Shown here piece after piece: positions 1 through 7,485 of a stretch of 16,029 bases of DNA. Both the position numbers and the translations under genes were made by a program. Source of the stretch: Pseudomonadota bacterium (lineage in GTDB: Bacteria > Pseudomonadota > Gammaproteobacteria > Pseudomonadales > Pseudohongiellaceae). A model generated the notes under the pieces. The model worked only from the letters and a program-made list of their open reading frames with translations, was not told the DNA's origin and did not search any database. The stretch is taken from assembly GCA_022563075.1 (NCBI GenBank), contig JADFOC010000007.1, forward strand, positions 1 to 16,029. The letters run 5' to 3'. Position 1 is the first letter of the stretch. Every line of letters starts with the position of its first letter.

Positions 1-518
1 ACTGTATCACCTTGCACCGTAACAACGGGAGGCGTATTGGCTCTCGATTCCCGACTGCTGGTGCCCGCGCCCAATGACCCTGTTTCCGAGGCGATAACCA
101 TGTTGTCGACGGTGTAGTCTGGGACCAAGGTAGCATAGGCGCGGTTGGTTTCGCCGTTGTGGGTCACGCTCCAGACTAATTCCCTTTCACCCCAATCAGC
201 AGGCACTACCACCTCGAAGGTAAAACGGTTGCGTCGTGGCAGAAAGTGCGTCGGTTGACCGCGGTCAGCATCGCCGGGGCTGAAAAAATTATTGTCCCCC
301 ACTGGAATGTCAGGCTGTTCCTTCCAATTTTCATTCATGTAGCCAAACATAAAACTAAAACTGCCATCTTCATTCTTGCGCCAACCCTCGTAGCCAGGTT
401 CTATGGCCGCGCCTCTACTGTAGGTTTGCTGAGCATTGGCTGTTTGCATGCCGCAAGTGACAATGATTATCAGCATGCTGGCTAGCCAGTTTTTATTTTC
501 CTGCAGGGTTATTGCCAC
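1..518 (-). CDS. Secreted protein of unknown function, paralogue of the 751-1686 product (3' end outside window)
   Basis: The function is not known. About 172 residues are visible before the frame leaves the left edge. The chosen start is a GTG at 516-518, because GGAG lies 6 bases upstream and it gives an ordinary Sec signal peptide whose hydrophobic core is SMLIIIVTCGMQTANA, cleaved before QQTYS. An ATG at 474-476 is a weaker alternative that would clip the basic N-region. The mature part aligns without gaps to the 751-1686 product, with about 70% identity counted by hand over some 140 residues. Shared blocks include SFMFGYMNENW, QPTHFLPRRNRF and DNMVIASETGSLG. It sits downstream of that gene on the same strand but behind a strong terminator, so it probably has its own promoter in 519-687, although no clear -35/-10 pair was seen. 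A recent tandem duplication is the simplest explanation. Confidence 0.85.
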   Translation of the reverse strand, partial: MAITLQENKNWLASMLIIIVTCGMQTANAQQTYSRGAAIEPGYEGWRKNEDGSFSFMFGYMNENWKEQPDIPVGDNNFFSPGDADRGQPTHFLPRRNRFTFEVVVPADWGERELVWSVTHNGETNRAYATLVPDYTVDNMVIASETGSLGAGTSSRESRANTPPVVTVQGDT

Positions 519-687
519 AATTTTCTCCAGCGATATCAACTTGTCCAGTCGCGGCGCAATGCGTCACCGCAACGCATCGACTCCGATTAAGATACGAGTA
601 AGTTAATAGGCTGTCCACCGAAAAGTGAGCGTGAACCACTGTGCCGATAAAGAGGGTACTGATGTATTCCGTACTGAACTAAAAACC

Positions 688-714
688 AAAAGGGGCAGAT
701 TATCTGCCCCTTTT
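688..714 (-). terminator. Intrinsic terminator after the 3146-751 operon
   Basis: A perfect 13-base inverted repeat (AAAAGGGGCAGAT / ATCTGCCCCTTTT) around a single T lies 37 bases beyond the stop of the leftward 751-1686 gene. Read leftward, the G+C-rich stem is followed by TTTTGGTTTTT, so it is a good factor-independent terminator. A T-run also follows on the plus strand, so it could work in both directions, but no rightward gene precedes it. Confidence 0.85.
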
Positions 715-750
715 TCCCTTACACTTCGATCTTAGTTTTTTGGGTAGGTT

Positions 751-1686
751 TTATTCTTCCACGTTAACGGTAATGTAGCCGTCGTGAAACAGGCCGCCAT
801 CGTCGGCACGGGTCCATAAAATATAGGTGCCAGGTTCATCAAACGTGGCGGTGACTTCATAATTACCATCTTCTGGGATCGGTGGTGGCAACCATAACGG
901 CCCCCAGGGAGAATTAGCCGAGGCGCGGGTATCTTCCCAGGGTTTGGGCAGTGGTGGGTCGAAGGTGACTTTTCCTGCACCGCGGTACACGTTCCAGGAT
1001 AGAAACAGACCATTGACTTTGCCCACAGTAAGCCTGCTCGGCGGGCGCATCATGCGTCCTCGCAACTGTTGCGAGGTGTTAGTGGATTCTCTTCTGCGCT
1101 CAGGTAAACCATCGTCGGCGACATGTGCCACCAGCCTGATGGACTCACCCACGCGGGCATAGCGAATGTTGTCCCCCAGCACCGTCACGACAGGAGGAAC
1201 GTTAGACCTGGATTCCGGGCTACTGGTGCCAGGGCCCAGAGAGCCGGTCTCGGAGGCGATCACCATGTTATCCACCAGGTAATCGTCCTTCAGGGTGGCG
1301 TAAGCTTTCCGTTCGACCCCATTTACAATCAGAGTCCACACCAGTTCGCGATCGCCCCAGTCCGAAGGTACAGTGACCTCGAAGTTAAAGCGATTGCGCC
1401 GCGGCAGGAAGTGAGTAGGTTGACCTCGATCTGCCTCGCCGGGTGAGAAAAAGTTGTCCTCACCGATGTCTGCATCAGGTTGTTCCATCCAGTTTTCATT
1501 CATGTAACCAAACATGAAACTGAAGGTTCCGTCCGCATTGGGATGCCAACCTTCATAGGCAGGCTCGACATGCTGGCCGGTCTGATAAGTATCCGCTAGT
1601 AATGTAGGGGCGAGAGGTAAAATTGCTGCAAGCAGCAGAGTGCGGACCGCAGCGCTACCACTTAATCTAAAAGCTCTGTATGTCAT
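751..1686 (-). CDS. Secreted protein of unknown function, probable partner of the cytochrome c-monooxygenase
   Basis: This 311-residue protein belongs to a family I recognise only as uncharacterised secreted proteins of Proteobacteria and Acidobacteria. The start ATG has AGGA 6 bases upstream. A Sec signal peptide occupies about residues 1-31, with a hydrophobic run LLLAAILPLAPTLLA ending before DTYQ. The N-terminal half carries the conserved blocks FSFMFGYMNENW, QPTHFLPRRNRF and RELVWTL. The C-terminal part (about 225-311) contains FLSWNVYRGAGKVTFDPP and ends in GTYILWTRADDGGLFHDG, which looks like a beta-sandwich (PKD or Ig-like) domain. No catalytic motif or cofactor site is obvious. It starts 8 bases after the stop of the cytochrome c-monooxygenase gene, so the two are almost certainly co-transcribed and act in the same compartment. 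A binding or structural role is inference. Confidence 0.85.
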   Translation of the reverse strand: MTYRAFRLSGSAAVRTLLLAAILPLAPTLLADTYQTGQHVEPAYEGWHPNADGTFSFMFGYMNENWMEQPDADIGEDNFFSPGEADRGQPTHFLPRRNRFNFEVTVPSDWGDRELVWTLIVNGVERKAYATLKDDYLVDNMVIASETGSLGPGTSSPESRSNVPPVVTVLGDNIRYARVGESIRLVAHVADDGLPERRRESTNTSQQLRGRMMRPPSRLTVGKVNGLFLSWNVYRGAGKVTFDPPLPKPWEDTRASANSPWGPLWLPPPIPEDGNYEVTATFDEPGTYILWTRADDGGLFHDGYITVNVEE

Positions 1687-1694
1687 CTTAATTC

Positions 1695-3146
1695 CTAATC
1701 GTTGGAGGCAACTTCGTCGCCGGCTTCAGCGTCTTCTTCGTCGTCAACAATCGGCGCCACTAACGGTGCCAGACACAGCGGACAACCAATGACGTGGTCG
1801 TTTGGTCCCAGGTTCAGCGCCTCGCGCCGTTGTTCCATGGCTTCGAAGAATTGCTCATCGTTCATCGTTACCCGGATACCCAGATCGATGAACATGTTGG
1901 CCACCGAACGGTTACCCGAACCCTGCCAGTTACGTGGATCAGGTATGTTGGGGTTAGTATCGGTATTATTCATATAACCAATGATATGCAGAATGGTGCC
2001 CTTGGGCAGCAATGGAGCCGAATTGTTTGCATAAGGATAGCCACGCACCCAGTTGTGGTCATAGCCAACACAGGAAAGGGTTTCAACGGTGTAGCCCCAG
2101 ATTGCTTCCAGACACATGCGCTGACCCGGAGCATGCAGGTGTGGTTCGAAGGTAATGATCTTGGTGTGCTGGTTCAATACTGTGTAGGCGTGTAATTCCT
2201 GATCGTCCGAATTACTCTGGATAGAGATATCTACGCCATTGCCAAGACCAATAAAGGCAGCCGTGTACTTAGGCTTGTATCCTACCGGATGAAATCGAAA
2301 GCCAATTTCCAGATGTCCGGTGGTGTCTTTGCCATTGGAGTGCAGATGCACCGAGTCTGAAACAATCGCGGAGCCTGCTTTCAGCAAACGCCCCGCATCT
2401 TCATCGAAAATATCCGCATTACGACCGACTTCGTGTACCGGCCAGGGAAATGCAAATCCGCCATCAGCGCGTTCGCCGTTTTCATCGAGTTGCGACGTTC
2501 CCCAAATCATGTGATGGAAAATGTAGCGACCACCCACTGTTTCGCGACCAGTCCCAGCCTGATAATCGACATCGTTTACTTCCACGACCTCAACCGACTT
2601 CACGTAGCGGTCTTCTTCCAGGCCCGTGGGGATGTAATCGATCTCACCCCACCAGTCAGGCGTACCCGCCAGTTTGGTTATCGGATTCATTTTAACGATG
2701 AGGTCAGGTTCACCTGCGCCCCATTTTAAACTGTCGTCGAATACCAGGGCCTCCGGGGCATCGGCTGGATCACCCTCGGGTGTACCACTTCGAGCCCAGG
2801 TGGAAATCGCAGCAATCTCGGCATCGCTTAGCGAAGGATCGTCTTTATATTCCTGGATACCGATATCTTTCTCCACGTACCAGGGAGGCATAGTGCCGGC
2901 GCGATCCCGCAAGCCAGTCTTGTACTCGATAAGCCCGGCAAAGGGGGCGACTTCTGCGTAAGTCACCAGTGGCATTGGCCCCACACCACCGACGCGGTGA
3001 CAGGATTGACAACTTCGCTGCAGAATCGGCACGATGTCCTTATGGAAAGTTACTTCACTGGACTGGGCGATGGCTATACCCGGTACCACCAACGCGGCCG
3101 CCAGTGCGGCGCTGCTGATCACGGTTTTTGCGGAAATGATGCGCAT
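1695..3146 (-). CDS. Secreted cytochrome c fused to a PHM-like type II copper monooxygenase domain
   Basis: A 483-residue periplasmic redox protein. The ATG at 3144-3146 is preferred because AGGAG lies 8 bases upstream. An in-frame GTG two codons earlier (3150-3152) would sit only 2 bases from that site. Residues 1-27 form a Sec signal peptide (AALAAALVVPGIAIA). A class I cytochrome c domain follows, with haem motif CQSCH (C46, C49, H50) and probable axial Met86 in GTMPPW. The rest matches the copper-dependent monooxygenase fold of peptidylglycine alpha-hydroxylating and dopamine beta-monooxygenases. HHM (H211, H212) and VHLH (H267/H269) would form one copper site; EPHLH (H336, H338) and possibly Met392 in GYMNN the other. 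The ligand mapping is by motif, not structure. A late CPLC pair (C455, C458) and an acidic tail end the protein. The haem domain could feed electrons to copper, replacing ascorbate. The substrate is unknown. Confidence 0.85.
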   Translation of the reverse strand: MRIISAKTVISSAALAAALVVPGIAIAQSSEVTFHKDIVPILQRSCQSCHRVGGVGPMPLVTYAEVAPFAGLIEYKTGLRDRAGTMPPWYVEKDIGIQEYKDDPSLSDAEIAAISTWARSGTPEGDPADAPEALVFDDSLKWGAGEPDLIVKMNPITKLAGTPDWWGEIDYIPTGLEEDRYVKSVEVVEVNDVDYQAGTGRETVGGRYIFHHMIWGTSQLDENGERADGGFAFPWPVHEVGRNADIFDEDAGRLLKAGSAIVSDSVHLHSNGKDTTGHLEIGFRFHPVGYKPKYTAAFIGLGNGVDISIQSNSDDQELHAYTVLNQHTKIITFEPHLHAPGQRMCLEAIWGYTVETLSCVGYDHNWVRGYPYANNSAPLLPKGTILHIIGYMNNTDTNPNIPDPRNWQGSGNRSVANMFIDLGIRVTMNDEQFFEAMEQRREALNLGPNDHVIGCPLCLAPLVAPIVDDEEDAEAGDEVASND

Positions 3147-3362
3147 GCTCACTACTCCTAGTTGCTTACTTTGCTTCGATCTGTTGAGATTTTACTGATC
3201 CGATAAAACAGGCGAACCATAGCATTTTTCAAGTTTGTTTTGAACGGCTGCTCGGTGATTCTGGTCGTTGAAATCGGTGCGTTAGTGGAATATTTCGGCA
3301 GAATTTTGATAATTGATAACTGAAATTTGAAAACCGCGGATTTCAGTGAGAATTCACCGCAA

Positions 3363-4145
3363 TCAGGTGGATCCGCGTTTTGGGCCTCGCAGTAGCGCCC
3401 AGAGATTACTGCTGGCCAGCACACTGATTAGTAGCACGATGAGGGAAAAGCTAAACCATTGAACTGCATAGGATAAATTCTGATTTACGTCAGCATATAC
3501 CGCTGGCCAGTGACGAACCAGGGCGCCTGGTTGGTCAGCAGTCAGCCGCACCTCGAAAGGAAACAACGGTTCACCGAGGATTTCTGCTATTACATCGATT
3601 TCCAGGCTACGCATGCGCAGCGGCCAAACTGTGGCATCGATCTGACTGGAGATGATCCGTGCATTTGCGGCCGGCACAAAGATTTGTGCGCTAATTTCCA
3701 CCCGACCTGAAACCGGTCGCAAGTATGGGGGTGTATCAGGTGGCAAGATCCCGCTGGTCCAGCCACGGCTAATGAGCACTAACTGATCGTTACTGCTGAG
3801 CCGAAACGGCGTTACCACGCCATAGCCAATCAGTCCTTCGAAGAATTCAGCCAGTAATAGAATCGTGCGGTCGTTGACAAATTCGCCCCGTAGCGTGACA
3901 TGCCTATTCTGTAGCTCGGGATTTGCTCGATGCAGATGACCCGCCGGAATGTCTTCGATGGCACCGGCGTGGTCTCTCAATTCCACTTCGAGTGCTTGTT
4001 GGACTTCGACCTTCTCCGCCGCCCGCTGCAACTGCCAGACACCGAGGCGGGCAAAGGCGGCGACGGTAATGATCACACACAGTGCAACCAGCCAATTCAC
4101 CCGAATGTGGAAACTGCGAAGACTGAATTCGGCGCGAAGTTGCAT
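3363..4145 (-). CDS. surf1: SURF1 family cytochrome c oxidase assembly protein
   Basis: This 260-residue inner-membrane protein has the SURF1/Shy1 layout. The first membrane helix is at about 17-34, followed directly by the family signature RLGVWQLQRAAEK. A large periplasmic domain contains RHVTLRGEF and LISRGWTSG. It closes with NLSYAVQWFSFSLIVLLISVL, the conserved last helix. SURF1 proteins help assemble haem-copper oxidases, probably by supplying haem a to subunit I. Bacterial copies usually lie in a cox gene cluster. Here no oxidase subunit, ctaG or haem A synthase gene is within the window, so it is a detached copy. The start ATG at 4143-4145 has only a weak GGGG-type site upstream. The adjoining leftward monooxygenase gene starts 216 bases beyond its stop and probably has its own promoter. 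Confidence 0.9.
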   Translation of the reverse strand: MQLRAEFSLRSFHIRVNWLVALCVIITVAAFARLGVWQLQRAAEKVEVQQALEVELRDHAGAIEDIPAGHLHRANPELQNRHVTLRGEFVNDRTILLLAEFFEGLIGYGVVTPFRLSSNDQLVLISRGWTSGILPPDTPPYLRPVSGRVEISAQIFVPAANARIISSQIDATVWPLRMRSLEIDVIAEILGEPLFPFEVRLTADQPGALVRHWPAVYADVNQNLSYAVQWFSFSLIVLLISVLASSNLWALLRGPKRGST

Positions 4146-4476
4146 AGAAAACTACCCCGATCGACCTGCTGAAGGCCAGAAAAAGCGCAGAGAGGGTAAA
4201 TCAGTAAGCGGCTAAATTCAATGAATTCAGACTGGTCAAGCAAGAAAATCTGAAGGGGCCGAAATTTTTTGGGAGCTCGACCCCTTCAGCAGGCGCTAGT
4301 AATTGGTACGCCACTTAAGATTCGATGCAGTAAGTGGGATTGACTCTGCACCTACCCAACTAGACCGTGGCGATGTGTATAAATTTCACGATGTGAGTCG
4401 TTTGGCCGAGAAATCCCATGAGCTGGTGGGGCCGGTATTTCGTCCGGTACTTAGGAACAACCCTCAACCTTGACCC
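4146..4476. other. 331-base intergenic stretch with a hairpin and no convincing gene
   Basis: This lies between the start of the SURF1 gene and the stop of the leftward DUF6644 gene at 4477. The only structure seen is the hairpin at 4250-4289, annotated separately. The part next to 4145 should hold the SURF1 promoter, but no clear -35/-10 pair was found. No ORF with a ribosome-binding site and no tRNA-like fold was recognised. Confidence 0.5.
4241..4289 (-). terminator. Possible terminator or RNA hairpin downstream of the DUF6644 pair
   Basis: CTGAAGGGG (4250-4258) pairs perfectly with CCCCTTCAG (4281-4289). After one mismatch, CGA pairs with TCG, leaving a loop of about 14 bases. Read leftward, the stem is followed by ATTTTCTT, which fits a modest intrinsic terminator about 190 bases after the DUF6644 stop. 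The distance and imperfect T-run leave open that it is a processed RNA end or a regulatory hairpin in the SURF1 leader region. Confidence 0.45.
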
Positions 4477-4983
4477 CTAACACCAGAAGCACCAATGGTA
4501 GGGTGGCCTGAAGTAGGTGATCAAACGACCGCCCACAATAACACCGCACCAGCAAAGCAAGGAGATGGCACCGATTATCTGAGCTCGTACCGGTACACTC
4601 ATCGTCGCACCCGTGCCTTTGACTGCTTCCGAGGTAGTCGAGTAGAACACCAGCATATTGACCCCGGCGAACAACATGAAGCACAGCTTGGTTTGAAATG
4701 CGGGGTTATACAGATATTGGTCTGGAGCGGTAGTCACAAACATGATGCCGGTAATAACATTGAGGAAATAACCACTCACTCCGAATGGCACCAGTGCGTG
4801 CAAATCAACATAGGCAATTCCCTTCGCCACGCCCAGCATCCTCAGATCGAAGACGCCTACCGTGCCGATTAGCAGGCACAGGCCCAGAAAATGGATAGAT
4901 TCCGCTATCGGCCAACCCCAGGTTGAATTCATGAACGCGTAGATACCGCTTGCCTGAGAGAAACTTAACAGTGATTCAATCAT
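4477..4983 (-). CDS. Four-helix inner-membrane protein, DUF6644 type
   Basis: A 168-residue protein with four predicted membrane helices at about 25-45, 63-84, 96-114 and 134-157. Its sequence order is as I remember for DUF6644 proteins: WPIAESIHFLGLCLLIGTVGVFDLRMLG, then a second helix preceded by LHALVPFG, then NPAFQTKLCFMLFAGVNMLVF, and a last helix ending GGRLITYF. His31 and His62, in or at helices 1 and 2, could be haem ligands, but that is inference; the family has no established function to my knowledge. The C-terminus is unusually rich in aromatic residues and Cys (PPYHWCFWC). It starts 9 bases after the stop of a related gene (4993-5499), so the two form an operon and may make a heteromeric complex. 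The ribosome-binding site is weak, suggesting translational coupling. Confidence 0.75.
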   Translation of the reverse strand: MIESLLSFSQASGIYAFMNSTWGWPIAESIHFLGLCLLIGTVGVFDLRMLGVAKGIAYVDLHALVPFGVSGYFLNVITGIMFVTTAPDQYLYNPAFQTKLCFMLFAGVNMLVFYSTTSEAVKGTGATMSVPVRAQIIGAISLLCWCGVIVGGRLITYFRPPYHWCFWC

Positions 4984-4992
4984 TGCTCGGCT

Positions 4993-5499
4993 TTAGTAGA
5001 AGCGTGATGCCAACAACACGCTGTTTGTGTAAGCAAGAAATCGACCCGCGGTTATGGTCACTACCCATAGTACAAGTGATAAGTAGGCGAGGCTCTTTAA
5101 GTGTCGATTTGGTTCGAGGATTGAAACACCGCTGGACAATGTTTTCTGAAAGTAGCGGCTGATAAGCAAGGCAGTTACCAGGGCGGCGAACTTAACATAA
5201 AAAACCGGATTGGTGAGTGCCTTGGCAGGATAAGCTAGCAGCAAGGCAATTCCGGAAAATAAAATAACAGCCGCACAATACCATTGTATTGGATAGAAGC
5301 GGCTCAGGGCTGCCGCCGATACATTCGTCAATGCTTTATTCGGTATGGCGCCAATCAAGATTAAGCCAATGGCAATATTGATGCCCACCACAAATGCCAT
5401 ACCGAGGGAGTGCAGGGTAAGGGAAGTAAAGAATGCAGCACCAGATTCACGCATCCAAATGCTGAGCCCAGTTTCTTCCAATCTGGCGAGTGTTTCCAA
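4993..5499 (-). CDS. Four-helix inner-membrane protein, DUF6644-like, paralogue of its neighbour
   Basis: A 168-residue protein with four hydrophobic segments at about 22-50, 70-90, 98-116 and 136-158. The start is a TTG at 5497-5499 with AGGA 8 bases upstream. It is supported because the resulting N-terminus (LARLEETGLSIWMRESG) looks like the amphipathic lead-in typical of the family. His30 in SLTLHSLGMAFVVG matches His31 of the downstream neighbour, and NPVFYVKFAALVTALL and AGRFLAY match its third and fourth helices. Overall similarity is low, so the pair diverged long ago. The upstream aldo/keto reductase stops 82 bases before this start and may share the transcript. The role is unknown; a membrane redox or haem-binding function is speculation from the buried His. 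Confidence 0.7.
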   Translation of the reverse strand: METLARLEETGLSIWMRESGAAFFTSLTLHSLGMAFVVGINIAIGLILIGAIPNKALTNVSAAALSRFYPIQWYCAAVILFSGIALLLAYPAKALTNPVFYVKFAALVTALLISRYFQKTLSSGVSILEPNRHLKSLAYLSLVLWVVTITAGRFLAYTNSVLLASRFY

Positions 5500-5581
5500 A
5501 GATTTTTTCCTGGTTTGGATTTAAACGAAAAGCAATTTTCGAAGGAGGTTTAATAAGCAGGTGGATAATCGATAACTTCAG

Positions 5582-6499
5582 TTAACTCAGCAGTGGATCG
5601 ATGAAGCGCTCCATCTCCCGTCGCAGGTTGGCATCGGGTAGCCGACCTCGCGCTGCAGCAACGTTATCCTCTGCATGGTGCGGTTTGGTCGTGCCGGGAA
5701 TAGGGATCGCGCCGCTGGCATGCGACATGATATATTTCAGGAATACCTGTGCCCAAGAGCTGGCATCGATATCGGCTGCCCAATCTGGTAATGGCCTGTC
5801 GCCAACTGCCCGGAACAGCCTGCCGCGGCCAAAAGGCAGATTGACCAGCACCGCAATGCCTCGGTCCAGCGCCATCGGCAGCAAGCGTTCGGCCGCGTTG
5901 CGATTCCCCAGGGAATAATCAATCTGGATAAAATCCAAGCGATGCCGTTCCAAAACTTCCGCCAACGCGTCATATTGGCGGTCACTGGATGTGGTCACAC
6001 CGATGTAGCGAAAGCGCCCCTGTTCCTTCCAGGATCGCATGGTCTCCAATTGAACATCGGCGCCACGTAAATTATGCACCTGCATTAATTCGAAACTATC
6101 ACCACCGAGTAACTCGAAAGAGCGTTCCATTCTGGTGATACCGCTCGCTCGATCTGTACGGTCTACCTTGGTTGCCAGCCACAAATCATCGCGAATACCA
6201 AGTTCGCGCATGATACCGCCTATTACCGTCTCCGAGTTCCCGTAATTCGGGGAGGTGTCCACCACCTTGCCGCCGAGCCGATGAAAGGTGGCAAAGGTAT
6301 CCCTAAATACCGACATCTCTTGAGAATCGGCTGGCCCCCGATAATTACGGCAACCGATACCGATGCTGGGAATCTGCTGGCCTGAAGAGGGAATGGTGGT
6401 CATATTCAAAGGAGTCTGGGCCAGCAGGGGACCGATCCAGCCGGCACCGGTGGCGAACCCTGCCGTTGCCTGAATAACCTGACGTCGAGTGAATTTCAT
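5582..6499 (-). CDS. Tat-exported aldo/keto reductase
   Basis: A 305-residue NAD(P)H-dependent oxidoreductase. GGAG lies 7 bases before the ATG. Residues 1-28 look like a twin-arginine signal (TRRQVIQATAGF, Arg5-Arg6, then a mild hydrophobic stretch ending LLAQ), so the enzyme would fold with cofactor in the cytoplasm before export. The aldo/keto reductase catalytic tetrad is complete: Asp81 and Tyr86 (VVDTSPNYGNSE), Lys111 (LATKVD) and His142 (LMQVHNL). The late motif IPIPGTTKPHHAEDN is the usual nucleotide-binding end of the barrel. The substrate cannot be told. A periplasmic NAD(P)H enzyme is odd because free cofactor is scarce there, but Tat-tagged members of this family are common in Proteobacteria. 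It is transcribed away from the secreted-protein gene at 6664, with a 164-base divergent gap between them. Confidence 0.88.
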   Translation of the reverse strand: MKFTRRQVIQATAGFATGAGWIGPLLAQTPLNMTTIPSSGQQIPSIGIGCRNYRGPADSQEMSVFRDTFATFHRLGGKVVDTSPNYGNSETVIGGIMRELGIRDDLWLATKVDRTDRASGITRMERSFELLGGDSFELMQVHNLRGADVQLETMRSWKEQGRFRYIGVTTSSDRQYDALAEVLERHRLDFIQIDYSLGNRNAAERLLPMALDRGIAVLVNLPFGRGRLFRAVGDRPLPDWAADIDASSWAQVFLKYIMSHASGAIPIPGTTKPHHAEDNVAAARGRLPDANLRREMERFIDPLLS

Positions 6500-6663
6500 G
6501 AATGTACTCCAAACTCCAGCTTGCTCTATATCCTAGCGATATTGGGGCGAGGGAGTATTCATGTCAACATTAAATCCGCTAAGCGGCAGGCAAAATGCCA
6601 TAGCCATAGGGTGAAGATATAGTAAGATACAGGCAGCGAAAAATAACAATGACGGAGACACGT

Positions 6664-7485
6664 ATGGCAACCATCCGACAAAAGCTGTTTCATCCCGTTT
6701 CAAGCATGCTGCTGCTAATGCTTTTTCTCGCGAGCAATCTACAGGCGGCGGCAGGCGATGGCATTCCACGCACCGCCGATGGTAACGCCGATTTCAATGG
6801 CATCTGGCAGGCTATTACCAGCGCCAACTGGAATATCGAGCCGCATGCAGCGGATTTTGGACCGGTGGTTGAGTTGGGTGCTATTGGTGCGATCCCGGCG
6901 GGGCTGGGTATCGTGGAGGGCGGTGAGATTCCCTATACGGCTGCCGGGCGGCAGCAACAGCAGGCCAACCAAGCCGATTGGTTGGCGCTCGATCCAGTGG
7001 TCAAATGTTATATGCCCGGTGTTCCCCGTGCTAATTACATGCCGTTTCCTTTTCAGATAATACAATCTCCCGAACACGTGGTTGTGGCCTATGAATTTGC
7101 CAGTGCCAGCCGCATCGTTTACATGAACCAGCCTGATTTTGAGGCACCGATCTTTAGCTGGATGGGTCACGCCAGAGGGCACTTCGAGGGAGATACCCTG
7201 GTTATCGATGTGACCGATCAAGTTCCAGATACCTGGTTTGATCATGCCGGCAATCATCATTCCGATGCGCTACGGGTGACCGAACGCTATACCCATCTCG
7301 GCCCCAATACCTTGATGTATGAGGCTACCATGGAAGATCCCAATACCTACACCAGGCCATGGACGGTGAAGTTTCCACTGTACCGGCGTCTGGACGAAAA
7401 TATGCAGTTGTTGGAATTCAAATGCGTAGAGTTTACCGAAGAATTAATTTACGGCCACTTACGTAAAGGCGCAGACAGTGAATAG
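6664..7485 (+). CDS. Secreted protein of a widespread uncharacterised family (first of a pair)
   Basis: 273 residues from the ATG at 6664, which has GGAG 6 bases upstream. The ATG 15 bases earlier (6649) lacks a good site. A Sec signal peptide spans about residues 1-29 (SSMLLLMLFLASNLQAAA). The mature protein starts with TADGNADFNGIWQ and later has FPFQIIQSPEHVVVAYEF, WMGHARGHFEGDTLVIDV, RVTERYTHLGPNTLMYEATMEDP and a last LLEFKCVEF. I know this set of blocks from many secreted proteins of Acidobacteria and Proteobacteria, but no function has been shown to my knowledge. The two Cys (in VVKCYMPG and EFKCVEF) could form a disulfide. It overlaps the next gene, a distant paralogue, by 8 bases, so the two are co-translated and probably act together outside the inner membrane. 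Confidence 0.85.
   Translation: MATIRQKLFHPVSSMLLLMLFLASNLQAAAGDGIPRTADGNADFNGIWQAITSANWNIEPHAADFGPVVELGAIGAIPAGLGIVEGGEIPYTAAGRQQQQANQADWLALDPVVKCYMPGVPRANYMPFPFQIIQSPEHVVVAYEFASASRIVYMNQPDFEAPIFSWMGHARGHFEGDTLVIDVTDQVPDTWFDHAGNHHSDALRVTERYTHLGPNTLMYEATMEDPNTYTRPWTVKFPLYRRLDENMQLLEFKCVEFTEELIYGHLRKGADSE

Noticed and set aside
3158..3424. Leftward 88-residue frame overlapping the end of the SURF1 gene
   Set aside because: It covers the AT-rich leader of the cytochrome c-monooxygenase gene, overlaps SURF1 coding sequence in another frame, has no good ribosome site and looks like translated noncoding sequence.
6739..7260. 173-residue leftward frame opposite the first secreted-protein gene
   Set aside because: The plus-strand gene has a signal peptide, ribosome site and conserved blocks; the antisense frame has none.
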